From Euglena gracilis (taxonomy: Eukaryota > Euglenida > Euglenophyceae > Euglenales), in contig CP154956.1 in assembly GCA_039621445.1 (NCBI GenBank), positions 24,230,743-24,294,742 on the forward strand: a stretch of 64,000 nucleotides of DNA. The letters are read 5' to 3'. Below, piece after piece: positions 41,085 through 51,120 of the stretch (position 1 is the first letter of the stretch; the number at the start of each line of letters is the position of its first letter). The notes below the pieces were generated by a model that did no database searches, was not told the origin of the DNA, and saw only the letters and a list, made by a program, of their open reading frames with translations. Made by a program: the position numbers and the translations under genes.

Positions 41085-41250
41085 TGCACATAGAAAGACA
41101 GAAAACACACATGCACGGGCGTGCAGCCACACACACCCACGCGCACACACATACACACACGCACACGCACATGCACACGCACGCACACACACACACACAA
41201 ATGCACACGCAAATGCACACGCAAACACACAGACACACACGCACTTCTCT
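41085..41250. repeat. CA-rich microsatellite
   Basis: (ACAC)n with GCAC and TGCAC interruptions, e.g. ACACACACGCACACGCACAT. Confidence 0.9.
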
Positions 41251-41599
41251 TTTTCAAGAGCTTATACTGCACTCGTTGCAGAACAAAGTGGCGGAGGCAC
41301 AGCAGTGACAGCACGCACTTTTTTGACAGCACCCGAACAGTTTTGTATTGCGATGTCTTTCCTTGCTAGTTGAGGGGTTGGCAAGTATGTTGTCGGAACA
41401 AACGGGGAAAGCCAGCCACGTTAAAAAAAAAGGCCACGGCAAAGAAAATGGGCGTTTTTTTCTGCCTCGTGCGCCGGCAGAATGAAGGGGTGCCTCAGTT
41501 TCACAAGATCTTGGTGCTTCGCCCTCGGTGTCCCTTGCTCCCTTTTCGGTTTTCCTCGGGGGGGAGTTCGACAAGCCGGCTTTTGCGCCAGTGCTGCCG

Positions 41600-41720
41600 G
41601 CTAAACGGCTTTTCTGCCAAAAGGGCCCGGTGAAACGGCATATTCGCCGTTCAACACGGCTTTTCGGCCGTTTTCCACGGCTTTTCCGCCGCTCGCAGCG
41701 GCCGAAAAGCCGGAAAGCCG
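41600..41720. repeat. GGCTTTTCGGC/GCCGAAAAGCC repeat, right of the insertion
   Basis: CGGCTTTTCGGCCG-like blocks in both orientations, forming hairpins such as GGCTTTTCC...GGAAAGCC. It matches the tract at 39,440-39,600. Confidence 0.6.
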
Positions 41721-42544
41721 TTTTGAAACAATTCGGGCGCCCACGGGCGGGAACACATGGTCTCCGTCACCTCACGCTGGTTTGCAGCTGGGACGTGGAG
41801 GACAGTGTTGGCGCGGCAAAGGAGGATCTCCTGCAGATTGGCCGGCTGCGGTGGAATAATGAAACGCGGGGCGTTGATCTGGCGGAGGTCCGAGCCATTG
41901 CCGTTGCGGTCGATGACCATGGTCGCTGGCACGTCGTCGCCGGGGTGTGCTAGGTCCGGAATAGACTCGGCCGGTGGTGCGTTCCTGGGACTAGCCGGTG
42001 CTGCGCTGCGTTTCTTGCCGACGGTGGGTGCCTGCCGGTCACCTGAGGGTCCAGGGTTGCTCTCGATGTCGCCGCAGGTCAGAAGACTCCCGCGACCTGT
42101 CCGGAAGGACCCTAGCCGGTTGTGCGGTGGGCGCGGCTGTGTGGGGTAGGTGTGCAGGGGCGAGGTGCGGGGGCTGCGTGTCACCGAAGAGGCCGAAGGT
42201 CCTGGGTGGAGGTGGATGTCGCCGCATGTTAGCAGGGATCCCCTGCCTGCCAGGGCTTTGCAGACGTTGCAGCGTCGAGACGGCAGCAGGGAGCTGCGAC
42301 AGCAGGACGTGTCACGGGTCACGCGTATTGTCGGTTGACGTGTGAGCAGCGAGACGGCGTCAGCGTCGTGCAGGAGACTGCATCGCACCCACGGCCAATG
42401 GGAGCCCTTGCAGAAAGGGCATGGGTCCTCGGGCTGGAAGCGAGAATCCCAGAGACCATCGCCCCATAGGACGAGATCCCGGCCGCCCACGTTGAGTTCA
42501 TACGGACGTTCAGGGTCAGAGGCATCGCGGACCCATTCGTTCAT
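41720..42544 (-). pseudogene. Copy B: N-terminal ORF part with two 2A motifs
   Basis: Starts at 42544. A possible zinc finger CPFCKGSHWPWVRC is at residues 42-55. GRGSLLTCGDIHLHPGP (first 2A-like motif, 42197-42226) has HPGP in place of NPGP and lacks the glutamate; since the asparagine is essential in known 2A peptides, it should be inactive. Fifty residues later GRGSLLTCGDIESNPGP (42047-42076) matches the full consensus. The identical 9-residue lead-in shows a duplication. The conserved stretch continues to about 41,750 and then runs into the GGCTTTTCGG repeats. Confidence 0.75.
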
Positions 42545-42608
42545 GGGGGGCAGATCGTAGGAGGAGAGGTACGGGACGTGACGGTGACGAAGTCCTCCCT
42601 TCTCTTTA

Positions 42609-42976
42609 GGTACTGGTATTGGAGCTGTGCATGTTGGTCGTACACTGAATCCCTGGCGAACGTGTCTGTCAAGGATATTTGCCGTGGTTATGTGGCCTCG
42701 AAGGACAGGAACGATCCCGCCTCTCAGACTTCACTGGCCAAGTAAGCCTCTCTTCAATGTTTTTCTGTATGGCTTTATTGTGTCTTGATTCAAAAATGTT
42801 TCTGGTTGGTGCCTTTCTGTGCAAGAGATGGACAAATCGGCCACTTTGTTCCTTTTCTCAGGTCATCGTTGAACCAAACTGATCAGATTCGCAATGGTTA
42901 TGCCTTCGTGCTGGACTGCCACATTGCCTTCAAGTTGACCACCATCCCGACGAAGATTGACTTGGCCCATGCGTTT
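42609..42976 (+). pseudogene. EEF1A: Second elongation factor 1-alpha fragment, with intron
   Basis: After TTCTCTTTAG (3' splice site) comes TGIGAVHVGR. Then a deletion of about 45-50 codons leads directly to LANVSVKDICRGYVASKDRN. An intron (GTAAGCC near 42,741 to ...TTTTCTCAG near 42,860) separates it from DQIRNGYAFVLDCHIAFK and a weaker continuation. The order corresponds to EF-1alpha domains 2-3. Internal deletion, lost blocks and drift make it non-functional. The RLE element B ends immediately upstream. Confidence 0.75.
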
Positions 42977-43079
42977 GGAACAATCAGGATTCAGAATTTG
43001 CCGAGCATATTCCCAGAGATTTTTTTTCCCTCTCGTTTCAGACCCCAAAAACAAGTCCCATTTTTGACTGAATGTAGGG

Positions 43080-44270
43080 GGGGGGATATTCAACTTGCAT
43101 AATTTGCCTTTTTTGCATACTCAGCTGTCGTTTTTCCCCTCCCCAGAAAGTCCCCCCCCCCCCCCCCCAAAAGTCCCCCCCCCCGACATCAGTTCCTGTT
43201 TTTCAGTCCCCCCCGAATATCTCCTTCTGCCCGTGACAAATTTTTACTCTTCAATTTTTGGGAAAGTTACGACAAATTTTTACTCCCTCCCCCCCCCCCG
43301 CAGTTGGCCCATTTCTCGTGAGAAAAGTTCTATGTGGCTGACGCTGCGGGTTTCTGCCCGCTCTCTGCGACCTGTGCCTGCGGATTCATCAGTGCGCATG
43401 GGCCAGCTGCGGAGTGGAGAGACAGTTGTCTACGACGAGATTAACTTGCGGTTCACAGGGCTCACTTCACCTCCCCCCCCCCCGCAGCACCTAAGTCATC
43501 TCCGTCACCAGATAAGAAAAATAGAAAAAAAGAGATGGTACTTTCCTGTGGGGTCCCTGGAATGGGATTTTTAGTCGTGGACCCGTGGGGGGGGTGAGGG
43601 GTCCCCCCGGTCTGGAAAAAAAACCACTGTCATCAGAAGCACAGATGTATCAGAAGTGAGCCTTGGCTGCAAACTTCTGGACGCGGTTGAAGGTGCAACG
43701 AGTGAGGAAGATCGCCTTCTTACTTGATGAACACGCATTCCCGGGTGTCATAAACACTGCTGGTACAGATGAAATGTTTCGCAACCGACCGTGTGCTGCA
43801 CAGACCCGTTTTCCAAAATATAATTGCCGCTTTTGGTCGTTTTGGGCTCCTCTTCCTCGGGGGGGGGGACACCACGGAAAAACTGCGCGAGGCAAAAAAT
43901 TTTGAAAGGAAATTAAAGACCTCAGGAAAAAAGACCTAATACTAAAAAATGTCCAGTTCCTGCGAGTGAACCGGGTTGTTTTTAATCCATACACTTCATT
44001 CAGTGATTTCTGCCAATCGTCCATGCTGTGTGGACATCGGCAGGGACAAATACAACTTCCTTCTCGATGACTAAGATGATGGAGCGCATTCAAGAGGTAT
44101 GCCGGATACGGCGCAGGGGCTCGATCGTATTAACCTGAATTAAACGCGTGTTTTAAAACGACCCGTTTTTACCACAACCAACCCTGCACCCACGCGCAAA
44201 AAAATGCTTGCATTCCCAATCCTTCTGGTTGCGTCGTGCGGTCTTCGCCCTATATAATTTTTGAAGCCAC
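43080..44270. other. C-runs and unassigned sequence
   Basis: C(n) tracts lie at 43,152-43,190, 43,288-43,300 and 43,470-43,485. Two open frames (plus 43,320-43,480, with SSVRMGQLRSGETVVYDEI; minus 43,800-43,650, with VFMTPGNACSSSKKAIFL) have gene-like composition but no family that I recognise. They may be exons of lost genes. Confidence 0.3.
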
Positions 44271-44274
44271 GAAA

Positions 44275-44425
44275 AAAAAAGGAGGAGGGGCGCCAGCCAC
44301 GGCCAGCCGCGGCTGGCCGTGGCTGGTGGCTTGGAGAAAAGATGAGGAGGAGGTCTGGCTTGTGGCTGGTGAAAAAAAGAGGAGGAGGAGGTCTGGCTGG
44401 TATCTGGCTGGCCGTGCGGACCCCA
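44275..44425. repeat. GGAGGAGGTCTGGCTGGCC-type repeat (second copy)
   Basis: A-run, GGAGGAGG, GCCAGCCGCGGCTGGCC blocks and two GAGGAGGAGGTCTGGCT units, as at 11,520-11,680. It is followed by the second half of a hAT transposase. Confidence 0.65.
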
Positions 44426-45218
44426 GCTCCCGCGGCCGCCCCTTCCGGCTGACACCCGGTGGGGCACCCTGTACGACAGCCTCCTGTACTACAACCGCCA
44501 CTGGCCATATTTGGCCCAGGCCTTGGCGACGAACGTGGCACCCGGAGACGAGTGCCGCCGTACAGTGGAGAACGCCATCATGAGCCGGTCGGTACTGGAC
44601 CTGGTGCAGATGCTGCACCACACCACCCGGGCCCTGGACCTGATGCAGATATCATGTACAACCTGCGGCCAGGGTTTGGAGATCTGGTTGGAGCTCCTGG
44701 AGCGGACTCCCAAAGGATGCCATCTTTGAAGTTCATCGTCATCCAAGGGTTCACCAGATGATGTGGTTCGTCAAAACTGGATCAAATGAGTTGAAATGTC
44801 TTTTTCGCTTTGGCAATGATGGCATCATTGGCGGGATGGCAGGATGGACCCTTGCCCGCGACAGGGCCTCGGCGGCCATGAGCAACCCCGTCTTCATCCT
44901 CGGCAACATACTGGACCCCAGGCTGCGTGGCCAGTCACTGTCTTCAGACCAGAAGGCCAAGGCCATGGACTACGTTACCACGTTCGGGGAGGACGCCCAC
45001 TTGGCATTGGCTGCATACTTGGCCGGCGTGGGACCGTTCGCGACGCGGATTCCCACAAAGGACTGTTTGTTGTTTTGGCAGACCGCCAGAGCCAGGGATT
45101 TCTCTTGTACCGATGTTTTTTTTATCCCCTGATCACGAATCCCTGCCACCAGCATTGGGCTGTTCGCCAACGCTGGCAGAACCCCATTTTTGGCCACTTT
45201 TGAACACAGTTTTTCAAA

Positions 45219-45245
45219 AATTTTCGGCGCTTTGCGCCGAAAAAT
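45219..45245. repeat. GC hairpin, loop TTT
   Basis: AATTTTCGGCGC-TTT-GCGCCGAAAAATT. Same family as the hairpins at 5,262, 53,616 and 62,043. Confidence 0.75.
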
Positions 45246-45399
45246 TTTGGGCTGGACCCCCAAAAAAGGGGCTGGCTAGCTGGGCTAGCAGCACCCCCCT
45301 CCCCCGTGGGGGGGTGCTGCTGCGGCTGGGCTGGGCCCAAATCGGGGCTGGCTGCAGCCGCCCCCCCCGGGGGGGTTCGCAAAACCTTAGAGAGATGTA

Positions 45400-45545
45400 T
45401 GATCGGGGAAAGCTCGAGGCCGGGGCAGACCAGATCATGCCCTCGAACATGTTAGACACAATGGTGGCCCCCTGCAGGATGATGTAGAAGATGGCCATGT
45501 GCGTCCAGGCGAACTGCGTGAACTGCGTGGCTGGCCGCCGTGCGG
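45400..45545 (-). pseudogene. Possible CDP-diacylglycerol synthase exon fragment
   Basis: The minus strand reads QFAWTHMAIFYIILQGATI and then VSNMFEGMIW, which fits the conserved membrane segment of eukaryotic phosphatidate cytidylyltransferase (WTHM..., N-x-FEGxxW). That enzyme makes CDP-diacylglycerol from phosphatidate and CTP in the ER membrane. Only this segment is present, on the strand opposite to the surrounding hAT gene. The assignment rests on one motif. Confidence 0.4.
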
Positions 45546-45689
45546 TTCGGGGGGAGGGGCGCCCATGCGTGACAACTTGCCCGTGCAGACCGAACTGGGT
45601 TGCCGCCTGGCGATGAGTGCCGCTACCAGTTGTGATATTGAGAGATTATTCAGTACGTGTGCATGTATTCGTAGCCAGACCATCGCCTT

Positions 45690-46045
45690 CGGGAGTGGTC
45701 AAAATCTGGGGGGGGGGGGCTTTACGGGTTGGTCAAAAATCTGGGGGGGGGTTTACGGGTTCGTCAAAATCTGGGGGGGGGGGGCTTTAAGGGTTGGTCA
45801 AAAATCTGGGGGGGGGGGGCTTTACGGGTTGGTCAAAAATCTGGGGGGGGGGGGCTTTACGGGTTGGTCAAAAATCTGGGGGGGGCTTTACGGGTTGGTC
45901 AAAAATCTGGGGGGGGGGGGCTTTACGGGTTGGTCAAAAATCTGGGGGGGGGGTTTACGGGTTGGTTAAAATCTGGGGGGGGGGGGCTTTACGGGTTGGT
46001 CAAAATCTGGGGGGGGGGACTTTACGGGTTGGTCAAAATCTGTGT
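45690..46045. repeat. Minisatellite GGTCAAAAATCTG(G)n-CTTTACGGGTT
   Basis: About ten units of 32-36 bases. Length differences sit in the G-run. The array splits the C-terminus of the hAT gene. Confidence 0.9.
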
Positions 46046-46179
46046 GGCGACGGGCTGCCCCTGGTGCATATCGTCAAAGGCTGTCTGTGGCAAAGCTGGG
46101 GCAGCTGGCGTTTCTATTCCGCTCCCTAAGGGCGTCTTCTGTGGACGACGACGACTCTGACACGGAGTCGGTTGTTTAA

Positions 46180-47206
46180 CCCTGTCCCCCAACCATTTCT
46201 TGTGGTTGGTTTTTTGGATTCCCAGGCACTGGTTTTTCAGATGTCAGGTGTCATTCATCGCTCACGTTTCGAAAGTCAAATATGGTTGACAGTTTGCGCT
46301 TCAAAGTCACAAGCTGCCACTGTTTGTCAACGCTGCTCTTCGCAAAAAGACATTCCACTGATACGCCCAGCTTCCTTTTTTTTTGTCCCCGCACCAAAAG
46401 AGCTCTTTCAATTGCAAAAGAAAAAAAGCGTATGAAGTAGTTCTTTTGGCTTCGGTGTTCCGTGTTCAAAAAAAAGCCCTCCCCTCCCCTCGGTTGTCAA
46501 TTTTTTTCCGGCTTCGGCGTTATTTAAAAAAAAAACAACGCGTTCCCCCGTTGGCTGGTGTTTGGCCGGGGTGCGACCAAAAAGGTCCTGCCGGCGAGCG
46601 GAGTTGCCTTTCGCGGCGACATTTAGGTGGGCTCGAAAGTTTCCACATTGGGCGAAATGTTTTCGACAATAAAACACTTGCGCGGCCGCGTCAGAACCCC
46701 GCTTTCGTCTAAAAAACGATTTAAATCCCCTCCGATTAAAACCCCCTAATTTCTAGGCGATTTAAATACGGGGGGATTTTAATCCCCCCGCCATCCCTGC
46801 GAGTGACCAGTGTGACGTCATGTATAATGTCACATGAAACCTATTTTTAGAACTTTTGGGTCCAAAAATAGATTTAATTAGGAATTTATCACACTTTTTC
46901 GGTAATTTTGTTTCCTAATTTGAAATGCCCCAAAACTTGCCAAAAAATGATTGAAAATATGCATTCAAAATTTTTCCGAGCAAAACCTTGTTGGCGTTTT
47001 TTTTTGTTTTTTTTATAAAAAAAACATTGTTAGAGTTAAAAAAAACAAAAAAAACAAAGTCCCAAAAAAACAGGTTGCCAAATATGGCGTGGATCGCGAT
47101 CGTGAGGGCAAGGTGTCAAATCTGCTGCAACAAGACTGGTCATAGGGACGTCGGGGTCCTGAGAGCCACCGCGTTAGAATTTGCCATAGCCATCGTCCTT
47201 TGGGGC
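46180..47206. other. No gene recognised
   Basis: A/T-rich sequence with several A- and T-runs. GATTTAAAT blocks and GGGGATTTTAATCCCC (46,774-46,789) form a short hairpin. No supported frame. Confidence 0.5.
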
Positions 47207-49404
47207 GTTGGTGTGGATTGTGAAGGCGAGTGAGTTAAAATTTGCGGCAGCAAGCCTAGTCTGGGGGGAGCAGCGGCGCGGATCAAGAGGGTGAGGTACC
47301 AAAATTTTGAGGCAGCAAGCCTGGCCCTGGGGGAGGTGTGAAGACTTTGAGACAGCAAGCCTGGTCCTGGGGAGCGGCAGAGCAAATCAAAATTTAATCA
47401 AAAATTTCTTTCAAAAAAGAATCAAATTTATGGCAGCAAACTGGTCCGGGGAATGTGTCGGCGTGGATCGAGAGGGCGAGAGGGCCAAAATTTGCGGCAG
47501 CAAACCTGGTACTGTGGGATGGCAGAGCAAATGAAGAGAACAAGCGGGGTAAAATACGGCAGCAAGCACCGTCCAGGGAGGTGTCAATTAGGACAACCAG
47601 AGCAAGGGGGCAAAAAAATCTGCGCTGGCAGGCCTGGTCCTGGGGCGCGGCGTGGATTGTGAGGGCGAGGTGCCCAAAAATATTTTTTTTTCGGCAGCAA
47701 GCCTGGTCCTGGGGAGCACCGGCGTGGATCGCGGGGGCGAGGGGGCTAAAATCTGTGGCAGCAAGCCTAGTCTGGGGGAGCGTGGGCGTGGCCGCGAGGA
47801 CGAGGTGTCAAATCAAAAATTGAGGCAGCAAGCCTGGTCCCGGGACACGGATCGAGAGGGCGAGAGGACCAAAATTTGCGGCAGCATGCCTGTTACTGTG
47901 GAGCGGAAGAATAAATCCAAATTAATGACAATTTATCAAAAAAAATCAAAATTTACGGCAGGGACAAGCAAAATCTGCGACAACAAGACTGGTCATGGGG
48001 GGCATCAACGTGGGTCAATAGAGCAAGGGGGCTAAAATTTGCTACATCAGGCATCGTTTTTTGGGGCGTAGTCGTGGATCGAGACGGCAAGTGAGTTAAA
48101 ATATGCGGCAGCAAGCCTAGACTGGGGGAGCAGTGGCGCGGATGGAGAGCGACAGAGCAAATCAAAATTTAATCAAAATTTCCAAATCAAATTTATGGCA
48201 GCAAGAAACCTGGTCCTGGGGAGCGTCAACCTGGACCGCCAGGGCGAGAGGGCCAAAATTCGCGCCAGCAAACCTGGTACTGTGGGGTGATTGAGTAAAT
48301 TAAGTGATTGAGTTGGTGTGGATTGTGAAGGCGAGTGAGTTAAAATTTGCGGCAGCAAGCCTAGTCTGGGGGGAGCAGCGGCGCGGATCAAGAGGGTGAG
48401 GTACCAAAATTTTGAGGCAGCAAGCCTGGCCCTGGGGGAGGTGTGAAGACTTTGAGACAGCAAGCCTGGTCCTGGGGAGCGGCAGAGCAAATCAAAATTT
48501 AATCAAAAATTTCTTTCAAAAAAGAATCAAATTTATGGCAGCAAACTGGTCCGGGGAATGTGTCGGCGTGGATCGAGAGGGCGAGAGGGCCAAAATTTGC
48601 GGCAGCAAACCTGGTACTGTGGGATGGCAGAGCAAATGAAGAGAACAAGCGGGGTAAAATACGGCAGCAAGCACCGTCCAGGGAGGTGTCAATTAGGACA
48701 ACCAGAGCAAGGGGGCAAAAAAATCTGCGCTGGCAGGCCTGGTCCTGGGGCGCGGCGTGGATTGTGAGGGCGAGGTGCCCAAAAATATTTTTTTTTCGGC
48801 AGCAAGCCTGGTCCTGGGGAGCACCGGCGTGGATCGCGGGGGCGAGGGGGCTAAAATCTGTGGCAGCAAGCCTAGTCTGGGGGAGCGTGGGCGTGGCCGC
48901 GAGGACGAGGTGTCAAATCAAAAATTGAGGCAGCAAGCCTGGTCCCGGGACACGGATCGAGAGGGCGAGAGGACCAAAATTTGCGGCAGCATGCCTGTTA
49001 CTGTGGAGCGGAAGAATAAATCCAAATTAATGACAATTTATCAAAAAAAATCAAAATTTACGGCAGGGACAAGCAAAATCTGCGACAACAAGACTGGTCA
49101 TGGGGGGCATCAACGTGGGTCAATAGAGCAAGGGGGCTAAAATTTGCTACATCAGGCATCGTTTTTTGGGGCGTAGTCGTGGATCGAGACGGCAAGTGAG
49201 TTAAAATATGCGGCAGCAAGCCTAGACTGGGGGAGCAGTGGCGCGGATGGAGAGCGACAGAGCAAATCAAAATTTAATCAAAATTTCCAAATCAAATTTA
49301 TGGCAGCAAGAAACCTGGTCCTGGGGAGCGTCAACCTGGACCGCCAGGGCGAGAGGGCCAAAATTCGCGGCGGCAAACCTGGTACTGTGGGGTGATTGAG
49401 TAAA
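47207..49404. repeat. 1,105-base tandem duplication of a degenerate repeat array
   Basis: 47,207-48,299 and 48,312-49,404 align with constant offset 1,105; I see only a few differences (for example CGCGCCAGCA against CGCGGCGGCA). Inside, degenerate units of roughly 90-110 bases are built on GCGGCAGCAAGCCTGGTCCT, GGGGAGC, GCGTGGATCG and GAGGGCGAG. Open frames in the two halves are identical copies and carry no gene signature. Confidence 0.9.
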
Positions 49405-49549
49405 TGAAGACAACAAGCGGGCTAAAAAATTACTGCAGCACGCCCGGTCCAGGGAGGTGTCAATTTGGACTGCAAAGGGCGTGTAGGCCAAAATTAGCGC
49501 TGGGTGCCATTTTTTGGCTCCTACTGGGATGCGGAAACCCTCCCTGTCT

Positions 49550-49612
49550 GGGTCGCGGGGGGGGTCGCGGGGGGGGGCCGCGGGGGGGTCGCGGGGGGTA
49601 CACCCCCACTGG
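49550..49612. repeat. GGTCGCGGGGG repeats
   Basis: Four to five units. The same motif flanks the hAT-type element at 8,078-8,977. Confidence 0.8.
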
Positions 49613-49644
49613 AGCTGAAAGTAGCACTTAATGGTTGGCAGATG

Positions 49645-49770
49645 GGGGGCCTTTGCAGGCCCAAACGGGGGGGCCTTTGCACGCCCAAAATGAGGGGCCT
49701 TTGCAGGCCCAGGTGGAGGGGCCTTTGCAGGCCCAAAGGGGGGGGGGCCTTTGCAGGCCCAAAAGGAACC
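49645..49770. repeat. Minisatellite GGGGCCTTTGCAGGCCCAAA
   Basis: Five units of about 25-27 bases, each with the palindromic GGGCCTTTGCAGGCCC-like core seen also at 7,075-7,275. Confidence 0.85.
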
Positions 49771-50435
49771 TCTTGTTGATTCTGGTTGCTGTGATTCTGG
49801 TTGCTTTGAAAAATGCTGTTCCAAATTTGCTGAGTGGGGCAAGATGGGATAATCCATTGATAGGGGGGGACATACATGAGGCCCTTGTGGGCTTCTGCTT
49901 GGGCTGGGATTCGAACTTGAGCTTGGGGCCACTGGTGGCCATTGGTTCATGACCATTGTTGGTCTTGGTTCAGGGGCCTGGGCCCATTGATGCTGGGGCC
50001 CTGGGGCCCCTTGGCTGCTGGATGCTGCTGCTGTGTGCGGGACGTTCAGTCGTCTTCTTTGGTGGGGTGGCACATACTTGTCACCCCACCTTTGCTTGCC
50101 CAAAAGGAACCAGCAGGGCTGTCCAGCCCAGTGCGCCACTGACGACAACATGTCCAGCTGCAGCAGTACAAAGTAGCTCCAGTAGCAGGACTTCTTCTGC
50201 TGCACCACCAGGAGTTGGACTTCTTCTGCCTGCACGAGCAGGACTTCAGGACTTCTTCTGCCTGCACCAGCAGGACTTGTAAGTAACTTTCGATGACAAT
50301 TGAACTCTTGACTTGCTTATTTGACCCCACCAGGGGCTTGCAATTGTCCGCCATGCATTATGCGAAAAAAAAATAGACACGCAGAAAGTCTGCACAAATA
50401 TGTCAGTCTTTTTTTTTTGAATCTTCGAACCTGCT
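49771..50435. other. No gene recognised
   Basis: Contains direct repeats of CAGGACTTCTTCTGCCTGCA (50,205-50,275). Open frames are long but without recognisable domains. Confidence 0.4.
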
Positions 50436-51120
50436 TGATGCGGTGGTGGGGCGAACCGAGTCCACCGACCAGTGGCATAGCCTACTGGATTTGAGTGTTC
50501 AGGGGAGAGGGAAGCTATGTACAGATGGGGAAACCCCATGGATAGTCAGGGGAGGTTAAGCAGGAGACGTAGGGGGTTTAGTGGCCCGTGGGTACTGGGG
50601 TGGCTGGGTGGCCAGGGCGTTTGGGGAGAGAAAAGTCGAAGGTTCAGGTGGCGTCCTTGGGGTGAGCGCCCGGTGCAGCCTTTGGCAGTGGGGCGGGGGG
50701 GGGCATCCGTGGTGCATGTTCAGGTGCGGCCTTTGGCTGCCGCTGCCCTGCTGCTCTTGACGAGCCGGCGGCATCGTGCTCCGTCTAGTGGAGTGGTTGA
50801 ATAGCGCAGCTGAGTGGTTTCACCGTAGGATGTGCTTTGGCCGCAGCATTTGCGCAATCTGCCGGAAGAGGGCAAGTGCCAGAAGCTGGTAGCTCTCGGC
50901 TTGGCGCGTAGAGCGGATGTCTCCGTGGTCCCACGAAGTTGTACGTATCCTGGTCAGCAGCTTCGCGATTTCAGGTCCGAGGCCGCCCCACGTGCCCATT
51001 GCCAAGGTGGCGAAGGACCATCCCCCGTTTCGGCTACATGTCGGTCTCCACAAAAGTCGCAGTACTTTACGCGAATCATGTTATACATATCATGTTTTTT
51101 TTTGACATACATATACATAC
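50436..51120 (-). mobile_element. RLE-type non-LTR retrotransposon, 3' end (copy D)
   Basis: The minus strand runs from about 51,120 (5' truncation) to the conserved 3' terminus at 50,436, where it reads CGGTTCGCCCCACCACCG. Confidence 0.75.
50820..51110 (-). pseudogene. C-terminal piece of RLE ORF (copy D)
   Basis: Frame pieces read RHVAETGDG, then MGTWGGLGPEIAKLLTR, and the end LLALALFRQIAQMLRPKHIL(R) with the stop at 50820-50822. It is closest to copy B. Confidence 0.75.

Larger units (their letters stand above)
36443..42600 (-). mobile_element. RLE-type non-LTR retrotransposon, nearly full length (copy B)
   Basis: Read on the minus strand: N-terminal ORF part with two 2A motifs (42,544-41,720), an interrupting plus-strand segment (about 39,600-41,600), RT (39,450-37,830), thumb, zinc finger and endonuclease (37,854-36,725), and a 3' UTR that continues across the chromovirus into 19,589-19,455. 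The 5' end lies close to 42,600, next to an EF-1alpha fragment. Confidence 0.8.
44430..46179 (+). pseudogene. hAT transposase, second half, with insertions
   Basis: Three blocks in order. Block 1 (44,460-44,640): GTLYDSLLYYNRHWPYLAQA, then ENAIMSRSVLDLV. Block 2 (44,870-45,060): AMSNPVFILGNILDPRLRG, the hAT LDPR region. Block 3 (45,590-45,670): LAMSAATSCDIERLFSTCAC, the C-terminal dimerisation motif with the catalytic glutamate. RQRLSVAKLGQLAFLF and an acidic tail ending in TAA (46177-46179) follow. Between blocks 2 and 3 lies foreign sequence with a GC hairpin and a minus-strand gene fragment; between block 3 and the tail lies a minisatellite. The N-terminal BED part is absent: this copy supplies what the copy at 11,660-12,718 lacks. 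Confidence 0.75.

Noticed and set aside
47307-49140. Gene family of four pairs of identical ORFs
   Set aside because: The identity comes from the 1,105-base tandem duplication; the ORFs are in degenerate repeats.
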